From: Streptosporangiaceae bacterium
GTDB lineage: Bacteria; Actinomycetota; Actinomycetes; Streptosporangiales; Streptosporangiaceae
Assembly: GCA_030038715.1 (NCBI GenBank)
Contig: JASHSO010000551.1
Location: 1 to 6,123, forward strand
Reading direction: 5' to 3'
DNA length: 6,123 bases
Part shown: positions 5,840-6,123 of the stretch, piece after piece
How positions within the stretch are numbered: position 1 is the first letter of the stretch
How the letters are laid out: each line of letters opens with the position of its first letter
The notes under the pieces: generated by a model
What the model saw: the letters and a program-made list of their open reading frames with translations, nothing else
The model's database searches: none
What the model was told of the DNA's origin: nothing
Made by a program: the position numbers and the translations under genes

Positions 5840-5845
5840 TACAGT
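5840..5845 (+). promoter_or_regulatory. Putative -10 box of a leaderless promoter
   Basis: TACAGT matches TAnnnT and ends 6 bases before the ATG at 5852, which would place the transcription start at or next to the A of the start codon. No Shine-Dalgarno sequence precedes that ATG, which agrees with a leaderless mRNA, a common arrangement in actinobacteria. No canonical -35 is seen 17-18 bases upstream, where the last repeat lies. Confidence 0.5.
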
Positions 5846-5851
5846 AGTTCT

Positions 5852-6123
5852 ATGAAGGCAGCCACTGACTACGTTCCGAGACGAGCTGCGGTGCTGGTCC
5901 GGGAGGCGCTGAGTGACACCAGGGTAGTGATCATCAACGGAGCTCGGCAGGTTGGGAAGAGCACACTCGCCGAACGGGTTCTCCATGAGGTGCCAAGGCG
6001 GCGAGCGCGCTTCCTCGATGACGCGCAGACCCGCCTAGCCGCGGAGAACGATCCTGTCGGCTTCCTGGACTTCGACGGACTGATGTTGATCGACGAGGTC
6101 CAGCGAGTGCCCGGGCTCTGGCT
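5852..6123 (+). CDS. ATP-binding protein of the AAA/DUF4143 type, N-terminal 90 residues, cut by right window edge
   Basis: The frame is open from the ATG at 5852 to the window end. It shows a P-loop, GARQVGKST (residues 30-38, Lys36), preceded by the strand RVVIIN. A Walker B, LMLIDEVQRVPGLW (77-90, Asp81-Glu82), follows. The NGARQVGKSTL and IDEVQR blocks are the hallmark of a widespread prokaryotic ATPase family that usually carries a C-terminal DUF4143 domain; that part is not visible here. The biological role of these proteins is poorly known, and many are found in variable genome regions. The start has no ribosome binding site and is probably leaderless. The phased repeats upstream suggest dedicated regulation. 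It lies beyond the dnaB terminator and so is a separate transcription unit. Confidence 0.88.
   Translation, partial: MKAATDYVPRRAAVLVREALSDTRVVIINGARQVGKSTLAERVLHEVPRRRARFLDDAQTRLAAENDPVGFLDFDGLMLIDEVQRVPGLW

Overview
The window is high-GC DNA from an actinobacterium. The main evidence is the gene order rpsF-ssb-rpsR-rplI followed by dnaB, the strong GGAGG-type ribosome binding sites, the zinc-type (Cys-rich) ribosomal protein S18, and a GTG-started DnaB carrying an intein related in sequence style to mycobacterial DnaB inteins. I cannot fix genus or species from the sequence alone.

Layout. Positions 1-579 hold two minus-strand genes: the first 69 codons of an endonuclease IV-like AP endonuclease that runs off the left edge, and, upstream of it, a small three-helix membrane protein of unknown function. 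A divergent control region (580-767) leads into the plus-strand cluster rpsF (S6), ssb, rpsR (S18) and rplI (L9), 768-2439. This couples three ribosomal proteins with the single-strand DNA binding protein. Two near-identical hairpin units lie between ssb and rpsR. Positions 2440-3090 separate rplI from dnaB. They hold a doubtful minus-strand small ORF, then a cluster of DnaA-box-like sequences including a perfect TTATCCACA, then two inverted repeats just before dnaB. dnaB (3091-5427) encodes a 450-residue replicative helicase interrupted by a 328-residue intein at the RESG/SIEQD junction. An 18-bp hairpin at 5544-5588 closes the dnaB unit. Positions 5589-5750 show nothing recognisable. From 5753 a phased array of four 22-23 bp repeats runs into the promoter of a probably leaderless gene for an ATP-binding protein (DUF4143-type), cut by the right edge.

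Functionally this is a core translation/replication neighbourhood: SSB and DnaB act together at the fork, and S6 and S18 bind each other in the 30S platform. The accessory interest lies in three places. The intein endonuclease looks eroded (one half apparently deleted, the other with an Asp-to-Gly change). The DnaA-box cluster may tie dnaB to DnaA. The repeat array before the ATPase gene looks like an operator with helical phasing.
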